The notes under the pieces: generated by a model
Databases searched by the model: none
Told to the model about the DNA's origin: nothing
What the model saw: the letters and a program-made list of their open reading frames with translations, nothing else
Shown here: positions 8,154 to 14,789 of the stretch, piece after piece
Numbering within the stretch: the stretch's first letter is position 1
Layout of the letters: each line of letters opens with the position of its first letter
Made by a program: the position numbers and the translations under genes
Assembly (NCBI GenBank): GCA_017468215.1
Contig: JAFUJG010000027.1
Coordinates: forward strand, 1-18,441
Direction of reading: 5' to 3'
Origin: Clostridia bacterium
Lineage (GTDB): Bacteria; Bacillota; Clostridia; UMGS1883
DNA length: 18,441 nucleotides

Positions 8154-9425
8154 TTATCTGATTTCAGTAACGCCGCCCATATAAGGAACAAGTGCTTCAG
8201 GAATAGTAACGGAACCATCAGCATTCTGATAGTTTTCAAGAATTGCGGCAACAGTTCTGCCTACAGCAACACCAGAGCCGTTAAGTGTATGAACAAGCTG
8301 AGCCTTATCGGAAGAATTATCCTTAAACTTAATGTTTGCTCTCCTTGCCTGGAAGTCTTCAAAGTTACTGCAGGAAGAAATTTCAACATATCTTCCGTAG
8401 GAAGGCATCCAAACCTCGATGTCGTATTTAAGAGCAGCTGTAAAGCCAAGATCACCTACGCAGATGCGTACAACTCTGTAAGGAAGACCAAGACCTTTGA
8501 GCACATCTTCTGCATCGTTAGTGAGTTTTTCAAGTTCTTCATAGCTCTGTTCGGGCTTTGCAAACTTTACAAGCTCAACCTTGTTGAACTGGTGCTTGCG
8601 GATAAGACCACGTGTGTCTCTGCCTGCACTGCCGGCTTCGGCACTGAAACAAGCTGTATAAGCTACGTGCTTTATAGGAAGCTGGCTGCCGTCAAGAATT
8701 TCGTCACGGTACATGTTTGTAACAGGAACTTCAGCTGTGGGAACGAGGAAATAATCTGTATTTCCAACTTTAAAAGCATCCTCCTCAAACTTGGGAAGCT
8801 GGCCTGTGCCCACCATGGAGTTGCGGTGTACCATGAAGGGAGGGAAAATTTCTGTGTAACCGTGCTTTGATGTGTGCATGTCGAGGAAATAGTTTGTAAC
8901 AGCTCTTTCCAGTCTTGCACCAAGGTCACGGTAAAGTGTAAATCTTGTACCTGTAATCTTAGCCGCTGTTTCAGCATCAAGGATGTTAAGGTCCTTACCT
9001 ATATCCCAATGTGCCTTGGGTTCAAAATCAAACTTTGTGGGCTCGGAAAACTTTCTTATTTCCACATTATCTTCATCTGTATCGCCGTCGGGAACATTTT
9101 CGTTAGGGATGTTGGGAATGGTATACATCATCTGAGAAAGCTGTTCTTCAACAGCCTTTGTCTGAGCATCCAAATCCTTTACCTTTTCAGAAATTTCCTT
9201 CATTTCGGCAAAAATCGCTGTAGTATCCTCACCTGCTTTTTTAAGCTGAGGAATCATCTTCGATACTTCGTTCTGCTTCTTTTTAAGCTGTTCTGCTTCA
9301 AAAACAAGCTCACGACGCTTATTGTCAAGGTCTAAAACCGCATCAATATCAACGTTTTCCTTTCTCCTTGCAAGTGCTGCCTTTACCTTTTCTGTTTCTG
9401 TTCTGATTAACTTAATGTCTAACAT
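8154..9425 (-). CDS. serS: Seryl-tRNA synthetase
   Basis: Class II aminoacyl-tRNA synthetase that charges tRNA-Ser (and tRNA-Sec if present) with serine in the cytoplasm. The 423-residue length is normal. An N-terminal antiparallel coiled-coil arm (about 27-100) binds the tRNA variable arm. TAEVP (230-234), motif 2 ([16 protein letters not shown], about 265-280) and motif 3 ([19 protein letters not shown], 382-400, with the ATP-binding Arg390) are intact. AAAGGAAG lies 8 nt before the ATG. Only 44 nt separate it from parB, and that gap is mostly parS, so there is no room for a T-box leader; it probably shares the parA-parB transcript. Confidence 0.98.
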   Translation of the reverse strand: MLDIKLIRTETEKVKAALARRKENVDIDAVLDLDNKRRELVFEAEQLKKKQNEVSKMIPQLKKAGEDTTAIFAEMKEISEKVKDLDAQTKAVEEQLSQMMYTIPNIPNENVPDGDTDEDNVEIRKFSEPTKFDFEPKAHWDIGKDLNILDAETAAKITGTRFTLYRDLGARLERAVTNYFLDMHTSKHGYTEIFPPFMVHRNSMVGTGQLPKFEEDAFKVGNTDYFLVPTAEVPVTNMYRDEILDGSQLPIKHVAYTACFSAEAGSAGRDTRGLIRKHQFNKVELVKFAKPEQSYEELEKLTNDAEDVLKGLGLPYRVVRICVGDLGFTAALKYDIEVWMPSYGRYVEISSCSNFEDFQARRANIKFKDNSSDKAQLVHTLNGSGVAVGRTVAAILENYQNADGSVTIPEALVPYMGGVTEIR

Positions 9426-9453
9426 TTTTACTGCTTCCTTTCAATATATGTTT

Positions 9454-9469
9454 TGTTTCACGTGAAACA
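9454..9469. promoter_or_regulatory. parS centromere site 1
   Basis: Perfect 16-bp palindrome TGTTTCACGTGAAACA, identical to the conserved Firmicutes parS that ParB/Spo0J binds and spreads from. It begins on the base immediately after the parB stop codon and lies 28 nt upstream of the serS ATG. Confidence 0.95.
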
Positions 9470-10312
9470 TTATAAACCTTGTATAATATCAACTAATCTT
9501 ATAAGGTCTTCTTCCGAATAATAATAAAGCTCAATTTTACCCTTATTTTCACCGGTTATTTTAACCCTTGTGCCAAACTTTTCTTTTAAGTCCTTCTCAA
9601 CATCCATATACGGACGCTGAGCTTTCTTTCTGGGCGGAGCTTTCTTTGTTTCACGAGCAAGCTCCTCCATTTCACGTACAGTCAGGTTGTTTTCTGCCGC
9701 CTTTTTTGCCATCTCCAACCTTTTATCGGAATTTTCAACGCCCAGAAGCGCTCTGCCGTGACCCGATGTAAGTGTACCCTCCACAAGCATTGCCTGTATT
9801 TCCTTATCCAAAGACAAAAGCCTAAGTGTATTGGCAACCGCAGGACGACTTTTTCCAACCTTTTCGCTGACCTTTTCCTGTGTAAGGCCAAACTGCTCCA
9901 TAAGAGACTGATATCCAAGAGCTTCCTCAATAGGATTTAAATCCTCTCTCTGGAGGTTTTCAATTAAAGCTACCTCTGCCTGTGCAAGAGCATCATAGGA
10001 GCGAACAATAGCAGGAATCACGGTAAGCCCCGCTATACGTGAGGCCCTCCAACGTCTTTCGCCTGCAATAATACGGTATATACCGTCTTCACCCTTTGTA
10101 ACTATAATAGGCTGGATAACTCCGTGCTGACTTATGGAGTTAGCCAAAAGCTGCAGCTGCTCGGGGTCAAAGTGTTTTCTTGGCTGATCACGTCTGGGCT
10201 CAACCTCTGAAATTTTCAGCTCCAACACTCCATCGGCGCTTTTTTGAGCTTCTGCATTTGTATCAGCAGAAAACCAAGCTTCAAGACCTTTTCCCAATGC
10301 AATTCTATCCAC
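9470..10312 (-). CDS. parB: ParB/Spo0J chromosome partitioning protein
   Basis: Centromere-binding CTPase that loads at parS, slides along nearby DNA and recruits SMC for origin segregation. Of 280 residues: N-terminal LGKGLEAWF (the usual ParA-stimulating start region), CTP-binding GERRWR (84-89) and ENLQRE (118-123), helix-turn-helix GKSRPAVANTLRLL, and a C-terminal dimerisation domain. At the positions reported to separate parS from Noc-site specificity it has Arg156, Thr162, Ser167 and Gly184; three of four match ParB, with Ser in place of Ala at the third. The start is GTG, with AAAGGA only 2 nt away, an unusually tight ribosome site. With a 6-nt gap to parA this suggests translational coupling. 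Confidence 0.96.
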   Translation of the reverse strand: MDRIALGKGLEAWFSADTNAEAQKSADGVLELKISEVEPRRDQPRKHFDPEQLQLLANSISQHGVIQPIIVTKGEDGIYRIIAGERRWRASRIAGLTVIPAIVRSYDALAQAEVALIENLQREDLNPIEEALGYQSLMEQFGLTQEKVSEKVGKSRPAVANTLRLLSLDKEIQAMLVEGTLTSGHGRALLGVENSDKRLEMAKKAAENNLTVREMEELARETKKAPPRKKAQRPYMDVEKDLKEKFGTRVKITGENKGKIELYYYSEEDLIRLVDIIQGL

Positions 10313-10318
10313 CGTCCT

Positions 10319-11077
10319 TTATTCTTCACCAAGAACTTCGTCAGCTAAATCAAGATAGCTTTCGGCGCCCTTGGATGCAATATCGTAGTATATAATAGGT
10401 TTTCCGAAGCTGGGAGCCTCGGAAAGACGCACATTTCGGGGAACAAGTGTCTTATAAACCTTATTGGGGAAGAATTTTTTAACTTCCTCAATAACCTGTG
10501 CGGAAAGATTTGTTCTGGAGTCAAACATTGTCATAAGGATGCCCTCGATTTCAAGTTCGGGGTTCATCACCTGTTTAACCTTTCTTATTGTGTTCATCAG
10601 CTGTGCCACACCTTCAAGAGCGTAATATTCGCACTGGATGGGAACAATAACACTGTTCGCAGCTGTAAGTACATTAATAGTAATAAGACCAAGGGACGGA
10701 GGTGCATCTATAATCACATAGTCAAAATCATTTTTTACCGATAATAAGGCGTTTTTCAATTTCGACTCACGACCCATTTCGCTCACCAGCTCAATCTCTG
10801 CACCGGAAAGGGAAATGTTCGACGGACAAACGCTCAGATTTTCATAATCACTCTTTACAACAGCCTCGCTGACATTTGCATTGCCAAGAAGAACATCGTA
10901 AACAGTTTTTTCACATCTGCGTTTATCAACACCTACACCCGAGGTTGAATTCCCCTGAGGGTCACAGTCCACAAGCAAAACCCTCTGCCCTTTCTTTGCA
11001 AGGCATGCGGCAAGGTTTACTGCGGTGGTTGTCTGACCAACACCGCCCTTTTGGTTTGCAATTGCAATAATTTTCAT
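10319..11077 (-). CDS. parA: ParA/Soj ATPase with Walker A Lys-to-Gln change
   Basis: Deviant Walker-type ATPase partner of ParB; family members bind DNA as ATP dimers and, as Soj, influence DnaA. 252 residues from the ATG at 11077, which follows AAAGGA at 12 nt and gives the standard MKIIAIANQKGG start. The signature Lys10, Walker A' DCDPQGN (Asp39), Walker B VIIDAPP (Asp124) and the C-terminal PRNVRLSEAPSFGKP are intact. The motif reads KGGVGQTT: codon 15 is CAG (Gln) where the catalytic Lys (Lys16 of Bacillus Soj) is expected. One base change from AAG would explain it. Either ATP binding/hydrolysis is impaired or the base is an assembly error. It is the first gene of parA-parB(-serS). Confidence 0.95.
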   Translation of the reverse strand: MKIIAIANQKGGVGQTTTAVNLAACLAKKGQRVLLVDCDPQGNSTSGVGVDKRRCEKTVYDVLLGNANVSEAVVKSDYENLSVCPSNISLSGAEIELVSEMGRESKLKNALLSVKNDFDYVIIDAPPSLGLITINVLTAANSVIVPIQCEYYALEGVAQLMNTIRKVKQVMNPELEIEGILMTMFDSRTNLSAQVIEEVKKFFPNKVYKTLVPRNVRLSEAPSFGKPIIYYDIASKGAESYLDLADEVLGEE

Positions 11078-11153
11078 ATATATAATCAATCCTTTCAATT
11101 CTGTGGTAAAACATATTTAAAGAGCATAAAATCGCTCACAATATCACACATAC

Positions 11154-11181
11154 ATTATACCACAAAACCCTCGGATTTCAA
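11154..11181 (-). promoter_or_regulatory. parA-parB promoter
   Basis: The minus strand shows TTGAAA (11176-11181), a 16-bp spacer and TATAAT (11154-11159) preceded by TGTGG, i.e. a TRTGn extended -10. This is the best promoter in the window. The predicted start near 11147 leaves a leader of about 70 nt before the parA ATG. The nearest parS (11211) lies 29 bp upstream of the -35, so ParB spreading could autoregulate it (inference). Confidence 0.7.
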
Positions 11182-11200
11182 GGTGTATTTGTCTTATTTT

Positions 11201-11236
11201 AAAAAAGTATTGTTTCACGTGAAACAATACTTTTTT
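11201..11236. terminator. 36-bp perfect palindrome: bidirectional terminator built around parS
   Basis: Two perfect 18-nt arms run from A6 through GTATTGTTTC and its complement to T6, with the parS core in the centre. As RNA, GUAUUGUUUC-ACGU-GAAACAAUAC is a 10-bp stem with a 4-nt loop followed by a U-run in either direction, the layout of a bidirectional intrinsic terminator. It starts 33 bp after the noc stop and would separate noc from the parA promoter. Confidence 0.65.
11211..11226. promoter_or_regulatory. parS centromere site 2
   Basis: Perfect TGTTTCACGTGAAACA, forming the centre of the 36-bp palindrome between noc and parA. It lies 42 bp from site 3, centre to centre. Confidence 0.95.
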
Positions 11237-11252
11237 GGTGTTGAATTATGAA

Positions 11253-11268
11253 TGTTTCACGTGAAACA
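11253..11268. promoter_or_regulatory. parS centromere site 3
   Basis: Perfect TGTTTCACGTGAAACA, extended to a 20-bp palindrome by AA/TT flanks. It begins on the base after the noc stop codon, the same arrangement as site 1 behind parB. Confidence 0.95.
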
Positions 11269-12114
11269 TTATTTTTCAAGTTTAATGGTGTATTCTATAA
11301 AATCTTCTGCTTCTTTTTCTGATATAAGAGGCGAAATTCCGCTCTTTTTTAACATTTCAAAGGTTTTATTGAGTGTGTTTTTAAACAGCATGCCTGTTTT
11401 TTCAAAGGTTGTGTTTTCTTTGTTTAAAAGTTTCTTTTTTGGCTCGTCCTCAAGCATTTTCTGTATCATTTTTTCACTTGATGAAACATTCATCTGTAAA
11501 TCATTTATTCTTGTTGCGGCAGCAAGCTGCAGTTCTTCGTTTGGAAGTCTTAATAATGCTCTGGCGTGCCTTTCACACATTCCGCCTTCTGTAACAGCAC
11601 GCCGCACACTTTCCGGAAGCTTTAATAATCTTATTTTGTTTGCAACAGCTGCCTGGCTTTTTCCAAGCTGTTTGGCAACAGCATCCTGTGTCATTGAATG
11701 AAACTCTATTAAATTCTGCATGCTTTCGGCTTCCTCAAAAAATGTAAGGTCTTTTCTTTGCAGATTTTCGGTTATTGCCACAATTGCCGACTCTTTATCT
11801 GTTATTTCAACAATTAATGCGGGGATTTTCTTTAATCCTGCCATTTTTGCTGCCCTTAATCTTCTTTCTCCGCACACAAGCTCGTATCCTCCCGGGGCAA
11901 TTCTTACACTTATAGGAGAAATAACCCCTACCTGGGAAATTGAATCTGCAAGCTCGCTTAATGCAGTAATATCAAACTTTCTTCTTGGTTGGTAAGGATT
12001 AGGCATAACATTATCCACAGGTATGTATACGCATTTTTCTTCTTTTTCGCCCGAATTTCCTCTTACAATTTTAAACTTGCTCATTAACTTTCTTGTCTTT
12101 TGTTCTTCCTGCAT
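11269..12114 (-). CDS. noc: Noc nucleoid occlusion protein (ParB paralog)
   Basis: CTP-binding ParB-family protein that in Bacillus binds Noc sites over the chromosome, attaches DNA to the membrane and keeps the division septum off the nucleoid. 281 residues, against 283 in Bacillus. Visible: YQPRRKF, CTP-binding GERRLRA (82-88), ENLQRKDL, helix-turn-helix GKSQAAVANKIRLLKLP, ERHARALL, and the Noc-type end EDFIEYTIKLEK. Gln154, Lys160, Lys165 and Arg182 match all four residues reported to give Noc-site rather than parS recognition. The ATG at 12114 is chosen because GGGAGG lies 7 nt upstream; the in-frame TTG at 12150 overlaps the promoter -10. The N-terminus (MQEEQKTRKLMSKFKIV) is less hydrophobic than the Bacillus membrane helix, so membrane binding is uncertain; a later Met at 12084 would expose MSKFKIV. 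Confidence 0.94.
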   Translation of the reverse strand: MQEEQKTRKLMSKFKIVRGNSGEKEEKCVYIPVDNVMPNPYQPRRKFDITALSELADSISQVGVISPISVRIAPGGYELVCGERRLRAAKMAGLKKIPALIVEITDKESAIVAITENLQRKDLTFFEEAESMQNLIEFHSMTQDAVAKQLGKSQAAVANKIRLLKLPESVRRAVTEGGMCERHARALLRLPNEELQLAAATRINDLQMNVSSSEKMIQKMLEDEPKKKLLNKENTTFEKTGMLFKNTLNKTFEMLKKSGISPLISEKEAEDFIEYTIKLEK

Positions 12115-12120
12115 AAAAAA

Positions 12121-12166
12121 ACCTCCCGTGATATTTCCTTTTTTTACCAATTATATCACAGAAGGT
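12121..12166 (-). terminator. Terminator-like hairpin overlapping the noc promoter and ribosome site
   Basis: The arms at 12153-12166 and 12121-12134 pair over 14 bp in minus-strand RNA (12 Watson-Crick, 2 G-U), with an 18-nt loop, followed directly by a T7 run and then the noc ATG. This is the form of an intrinsic terminator for transcripts coming from rsmG. The 3' arm contains the noc Shine-Dalgarno GGGAGG, and the 5' arm overlaps the noc -10 box. Confidence 0.6.
12150..12158 (-). promoter_or_regulatory. noc promoter (extended -10)
   Basis: The minus strand reads TGTGATATAAT, a perfect -10 (12150-12155) with a TRTGn extension. A weak -35 (TTTAAA, 4 of 6) lies 17 bp upstream. The predicted start near 12143 gives a leader of about 29 nt carrying GGGAGG. 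Confidence 0.55.
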
Positions 12167-12204
12167 TTTCTATTTAAATAAAATAATTTCGCATTTTTTG
12201 CCTA

Positions 12205-12828
12205 TTATAAGGGGTTTTTCGACGGTGTTCCGGCTTTTCTGGGATAAACAGACGGCGTTTTACCTATTTTTTTAATAACAATAATTGTGTGATTAAGGTT
12301 CAAAGGCTCGATATTTATATGGCTGACCTTTTCAATCTGTCCACCAAGAGTTTTTATAGCTCTTTTTGCTCTTTCAACCTCGTCAACAGGAGCAGTTCCT
12401 TTCATTGCCAGGAAATAACCCCCAACCTTTACAAAAGGAAGTGCGTATTCTGCCAGAACAGATAAGTCTGCAACGGCACGTGCAACAGCTATATCATATT
12501 TTTCACGCATATTTTTATCTCTGCCACCGTCCTCGGCACGCATATGGACAGCTTTCGCATTGCCCAGCCCAAGCTTTTCAACCACAGTATTGAGGAAGTT
12601 TACTCGTTTTCCTAAGGAATCAAGCATTGTAAAAGAAACATCCTCTCTTGCAATGGCGTTAGGAAGTGAGGGGAAACCTGCTCCTGCACCTATATCAATA
12701 ACGCTGTAGCCTTTTTTAAGCTTATCCTCACATAAGAGAGTAAGCGAATCAAGGTAATGCTTGATTTTAACCTCATAAGGGTCAGTTATGGCAGTAAGAT
12801 TCATAAAAGAATTATACTCAAGGAGCAT
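12205..12828 (-). CDS. rsmG: RsmG 16S rRNA m7G methyltransferase, N-terminally truncated by an in-frame stop
   Basis: SAM-dependent methyltransferase (GidB) that makes 7-methylguanosine at position 527 (E. coli numbering) of 16S rRNA. The uninterrupted frame gives 207 residues: MLLEYNSFMNLTAI, the SAM-binding VIDIGAGAGFPSLP (about 43-56), ARAVADLSVL, and an intact end YPRKAGTPSKNPL. The family is about 239 residues. The missing N-terminus is encoded in frame just upstream (12829-12912) but is broken by TAA at 12850-12852. The ATG at 12828 has only GGAG at an 11-nt distance, so any product probably arises by weak reinitiation. The body of the gene looks well conserved, which suggests a recent mutation or a sequence error rather than an old pseudogene. 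Confidence 0.85.
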   Translation of the reverse strand: MLLEYNSFMNLTAITDPYEVKIKHYLDSLTLLCEDKLKKGYSVIDIGAGAGFPSLPNAIAREDVSFTMLDSLGKRVNFLNTVVEKLGLGNAKAVHMRAEDGGRDKNMREKYDIAVARAVADLSVLAEYALPFVKVGGYFLAMKGTAPVDEVERAKRAIKTLGGQIEKVSHINIEPLNLNHTIIVIKKIGKTPSVYPRKAGTPSKNPL

Positions 12829-12912
12829 ATCGGTATAAACTCCAAATCTTTAAAGCATTAAATCACTTAACTCAATATTGAATTTTGCTGCTTCGTTTTT
12901 AAGTGTTTCCAT
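12829..12912 (-). pseudogene. Detached 5' end of rsmG with a TAA at codon 21
   Basis: An ATG at 12912, 6 nt after the mnmG stop and preceded by AAAAGG, opens the rsmG frame as METLKNEAAKFNIELSDLML, then TAA (12850-12852), then RFGVYTD straight into the rsmG body. The peptide aligns without gaps to the usual RsmG start (Bacillus LSPRQLEQFELYYDMLVEWN, from memory), with the stop standing where a Glu is found. A single change from GAA, AAA or CAA would create it. Confidence 0.75.
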
Positions 12913-12918
12913 TTTTTG

Positions 12919-14781
12919 TCAATTCCTTTTCTGTGAGGAAAGATAAATCAGAAGAACGCCGATATCAGCAGGGGAGACACCCGATATTCTCGACGCCATA
13001 CCTACGTTTTTAGGTCTCATTTTACTAAGCTTCTGCCTTGCTTCAAGCCTTAAGCCGTAAACATCGTCATAATTAATATCATCGGGAATTTTTCTTTCCT
13101 CGTTTTTCTTAAATTTTGCAACCTGGTCTTCTTGACGCTTTATATAACCCTCGTATTTTATAATAATACCAACTTCCTCCTGAATATCTCGGGGGAGCGA
13201 GGGACGTGTTTTGTCAAAGGGAGCAAGTGAAACATAATCAAGCTCAGCTCTTTTAATAAGGTCACAAATTTTTGCACCGTTTTCAATATAAGGAGAGTTT
13301 CTTTCTTCAAGATATTTCTTAATCTCCTCAGAAGGCGGTAGGGCAACGCTGCGTAATCTCTCAATTTCTGCCTCTATTTTTTCCCATTTTTCCACAAACC
13401 TTCTGTATCTGTCTTCGCTTATTAATCCAACATTATAGCCTATTGGTGTAAGACGGAAATCTGCGTTATCCTGTCTTAACAAAAGACGGTATTCTGCACG
13501 GCTTGTAAGCATTCTGTAGGGCTCGTTTGTGCCCTTTGTTACCAAATCATCAATAAGAACGCCGATATATGCCTCACTTCTGTCAAGTATAATCTGCTCA
13601 CGACCCAAAAGCTTCATAGCTGCATTTATACCCGCAATCAAGCCCTGTGCCGCTGCTTCCTCGTAGCCGGAGGTGCCGTTAAACTGACCTGCTCCGTACA
13701 AATTTTCAATATTCTTAAACTCAAGGGTTGCCGCAAGCTGAGTAGGGTCACAGCAATCATACTCAATGGCATAAGCACAACGCATAACAGAAGCATTTTC
13801 CAAGCCCTGTATAGAATGAAGAACATCATCCTGAATGTATTCAGGCATAGAGGAGGAGAGACCCTGAACATAATACTCACGTGTATTAAGACCCATGGGC
13901 TCCATAAAAAGCTGATGCCTTTCTTTATCTGCAAAACGCATTACCTTATCTTCAATGCTGGGACAATATCTGGGACCAACACCTTCAATTAATCCCGAAA
14001 ACAAGGGGCTTTTGTCTATATTAGTTCTGAGAATTTCATGGGTTTTTTCGTTAGTGTAGGTGAGATAGCAGCAAACCTTATTTTCCAGTTTTTCAGAAGT
14101 TTCAAAGGAAAAGGGAGTTATCTCCTCATCGCCGTACTGAACTTCCATCTGTGAAAAATCAATACTTTTTTCATGAACTCTGGCAGGTGTTCCTGTTTTA
14201 AATCTCATAAGAGCTACTCCCATTTCAGAAAGGGAGGAGGAGAGACCTTCGGATGGGAACATTCCGTCAGGACCGCCCTTATAGCTTGTTTCACCAACAA
14301 TAATTTTACCCTCAAGATAAGTGCCTGTGGCTATAATAACAGCCCTTGCATAATATTTTATAAGGGTATGTATGGTCATTTCAAAGCCTTCGTCACATTT
14401 TACAAGCTTTTTTACTTCAGCCTGTCTTACTGTAAGGTTTTCAGTATCCTCCAAAAGGCTTTTCATTTCAATTCTGTACATTGCACGGTCAATCTGTGCA
14501 CGGAGAGAATGCACAGCAGGACCCTTACCTGTATTAAGCATTCTCGACTGAATAAGGGTTTTGTCTGCAAGATAACCCATGCTTCCTCCAAGGGCATCAA
14601 TTTCACGCACAAGATGACCCTTTGCAGTACCGCCGATAGACGGATTACAGGGCATATTTCCCACAGCATCAAGATTTATCGTAAACATAACCGTCTTTAA
14701 GCCAAGCCTTGCTGCTGCCAAAGCAGCTTCGCAGCCTGCATGACCTCCGCCTATTACGGCTACATCAAATCTGTTTTCCAT
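12919..14781 (-). CDS. mnmG: MnmG (GidA), tRNA U34 modification, FAD subunit
   Basis: FAD- and NADH-dependent partner of MnmE that installs the (carboxymethyl)aminomethyl group on wobble U34 of certain tRNAs. 620 residues, normal for the long form. FAD-binding [10 protein letters not shown] (11-20), the conserved Cys45 in CNPSIGG, the [12 protein letters not shown] segment, [14 protein letters not shown] and the C-terminal MnmE/tRNA-binding helices are all present. The ATG lies 8 nt after the mnmE TAG, with AGGTGA overlapping that stop, so the two subunits are translationally coupled. Confidence 0.98.
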   Translation of the reverse strand: MENRFDVAVIGGGHAGCEAALAAARLGLKTVMFTINLDAVGNMPCNPSIGGTAKGHLVREIDALGGSMGYLADKTLIQSRMLNTGKGPAVHSLRAQIDRAMYRIEMKSLLEDTENLTVRQAEVKKLVKCDEGFEMTIHTLIKYYARAVIIATGTYLEGKIIVGETSYKGGPDGMFPSEGLSSSLSEMGVALMRFKTGTPARVHEKSIDFSQMEVQYGDEEITPFSFETSEKLENKVCCYLTYTNEKTHEILRTNIDKSPLFSGLIEGVGPRYCPSIEDKVMRFADKERHQLFMEPMGLNTREYYVQGLSSSMPEYIQDDVLHSIQGLENASVMRCAYAIEYDCCDPTQLAATLEFKNIENLYGAGQFNGTSGYEEAAAQGLIAGINAAMKLLGREQIILDRSEAYIGVLIDDLVTKGTNEPYRMLTSRAEYRLLLRQDNADFRLTPIGYNVGLISEDRYRRFVEKWEKIEAEIERLRSVALPPSEEIKKYLEERNSPYIENGAKICDLIKRAELDYVSLAPFDKTRPSLPRDIQEEVGIIIKYEGYIKRQEDQVAKFKKNEERKIPDDINYDDVYGLRLEARQKLSKMRPKNVGMASRISGVSPADIGVLLIYLSSQKRN

Positions 14782-14789
14782 AAAATCAC

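Noticed and set aside
9426..9469. Possible T-box riboswitch before serS
   Set aside because: Only 44 nt separate parB from serS and 16 of them are parS; there is no room for a T-box.
9647..9655. Half parS TGTTTCACG in parB, and the same string at 15285-15293 in mnmE
   Set aside because: Only one arm is present, the second half does not match, and short half-sites of this kind occur by chance.
11078..11098. Upstream TTG start for parA
   Set aside because: No ribosome site precedes it, and the ATG at 11077 gives the normal MKIIAIANQKGG start.
11102..11164. Inverted TGTGGTA / TACCACA around the parA leader as an operator
   Set aside because: The arms are only 7 bp, about 50 bp apart, and one is part of the promoter -16 element; chance is enough to explain it.
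11251..11270. Plus-strand ATG reading MFHVKH through parS
   Set aside because: This hexapeptide is simply the translation of the parS palindrome; the rest of the frame is antisense to noc.
12011..12019. Perfect DnaA box TTATCCACA
   Set aside because: It is a single copy inside noc coding sequence; about half a TTATNCACA match is expected by chance in a window this size, and no cluster or AT-rich unwinding element is near.
12115..12150. Upstream TTG start for noc giving 12 more residues
   Set aside because: The TTG overlaps the -10 box and lies before the predicted transcript start, and it has no ribosome site; the ATG at 12114 has GGGAGG at 7 nt.
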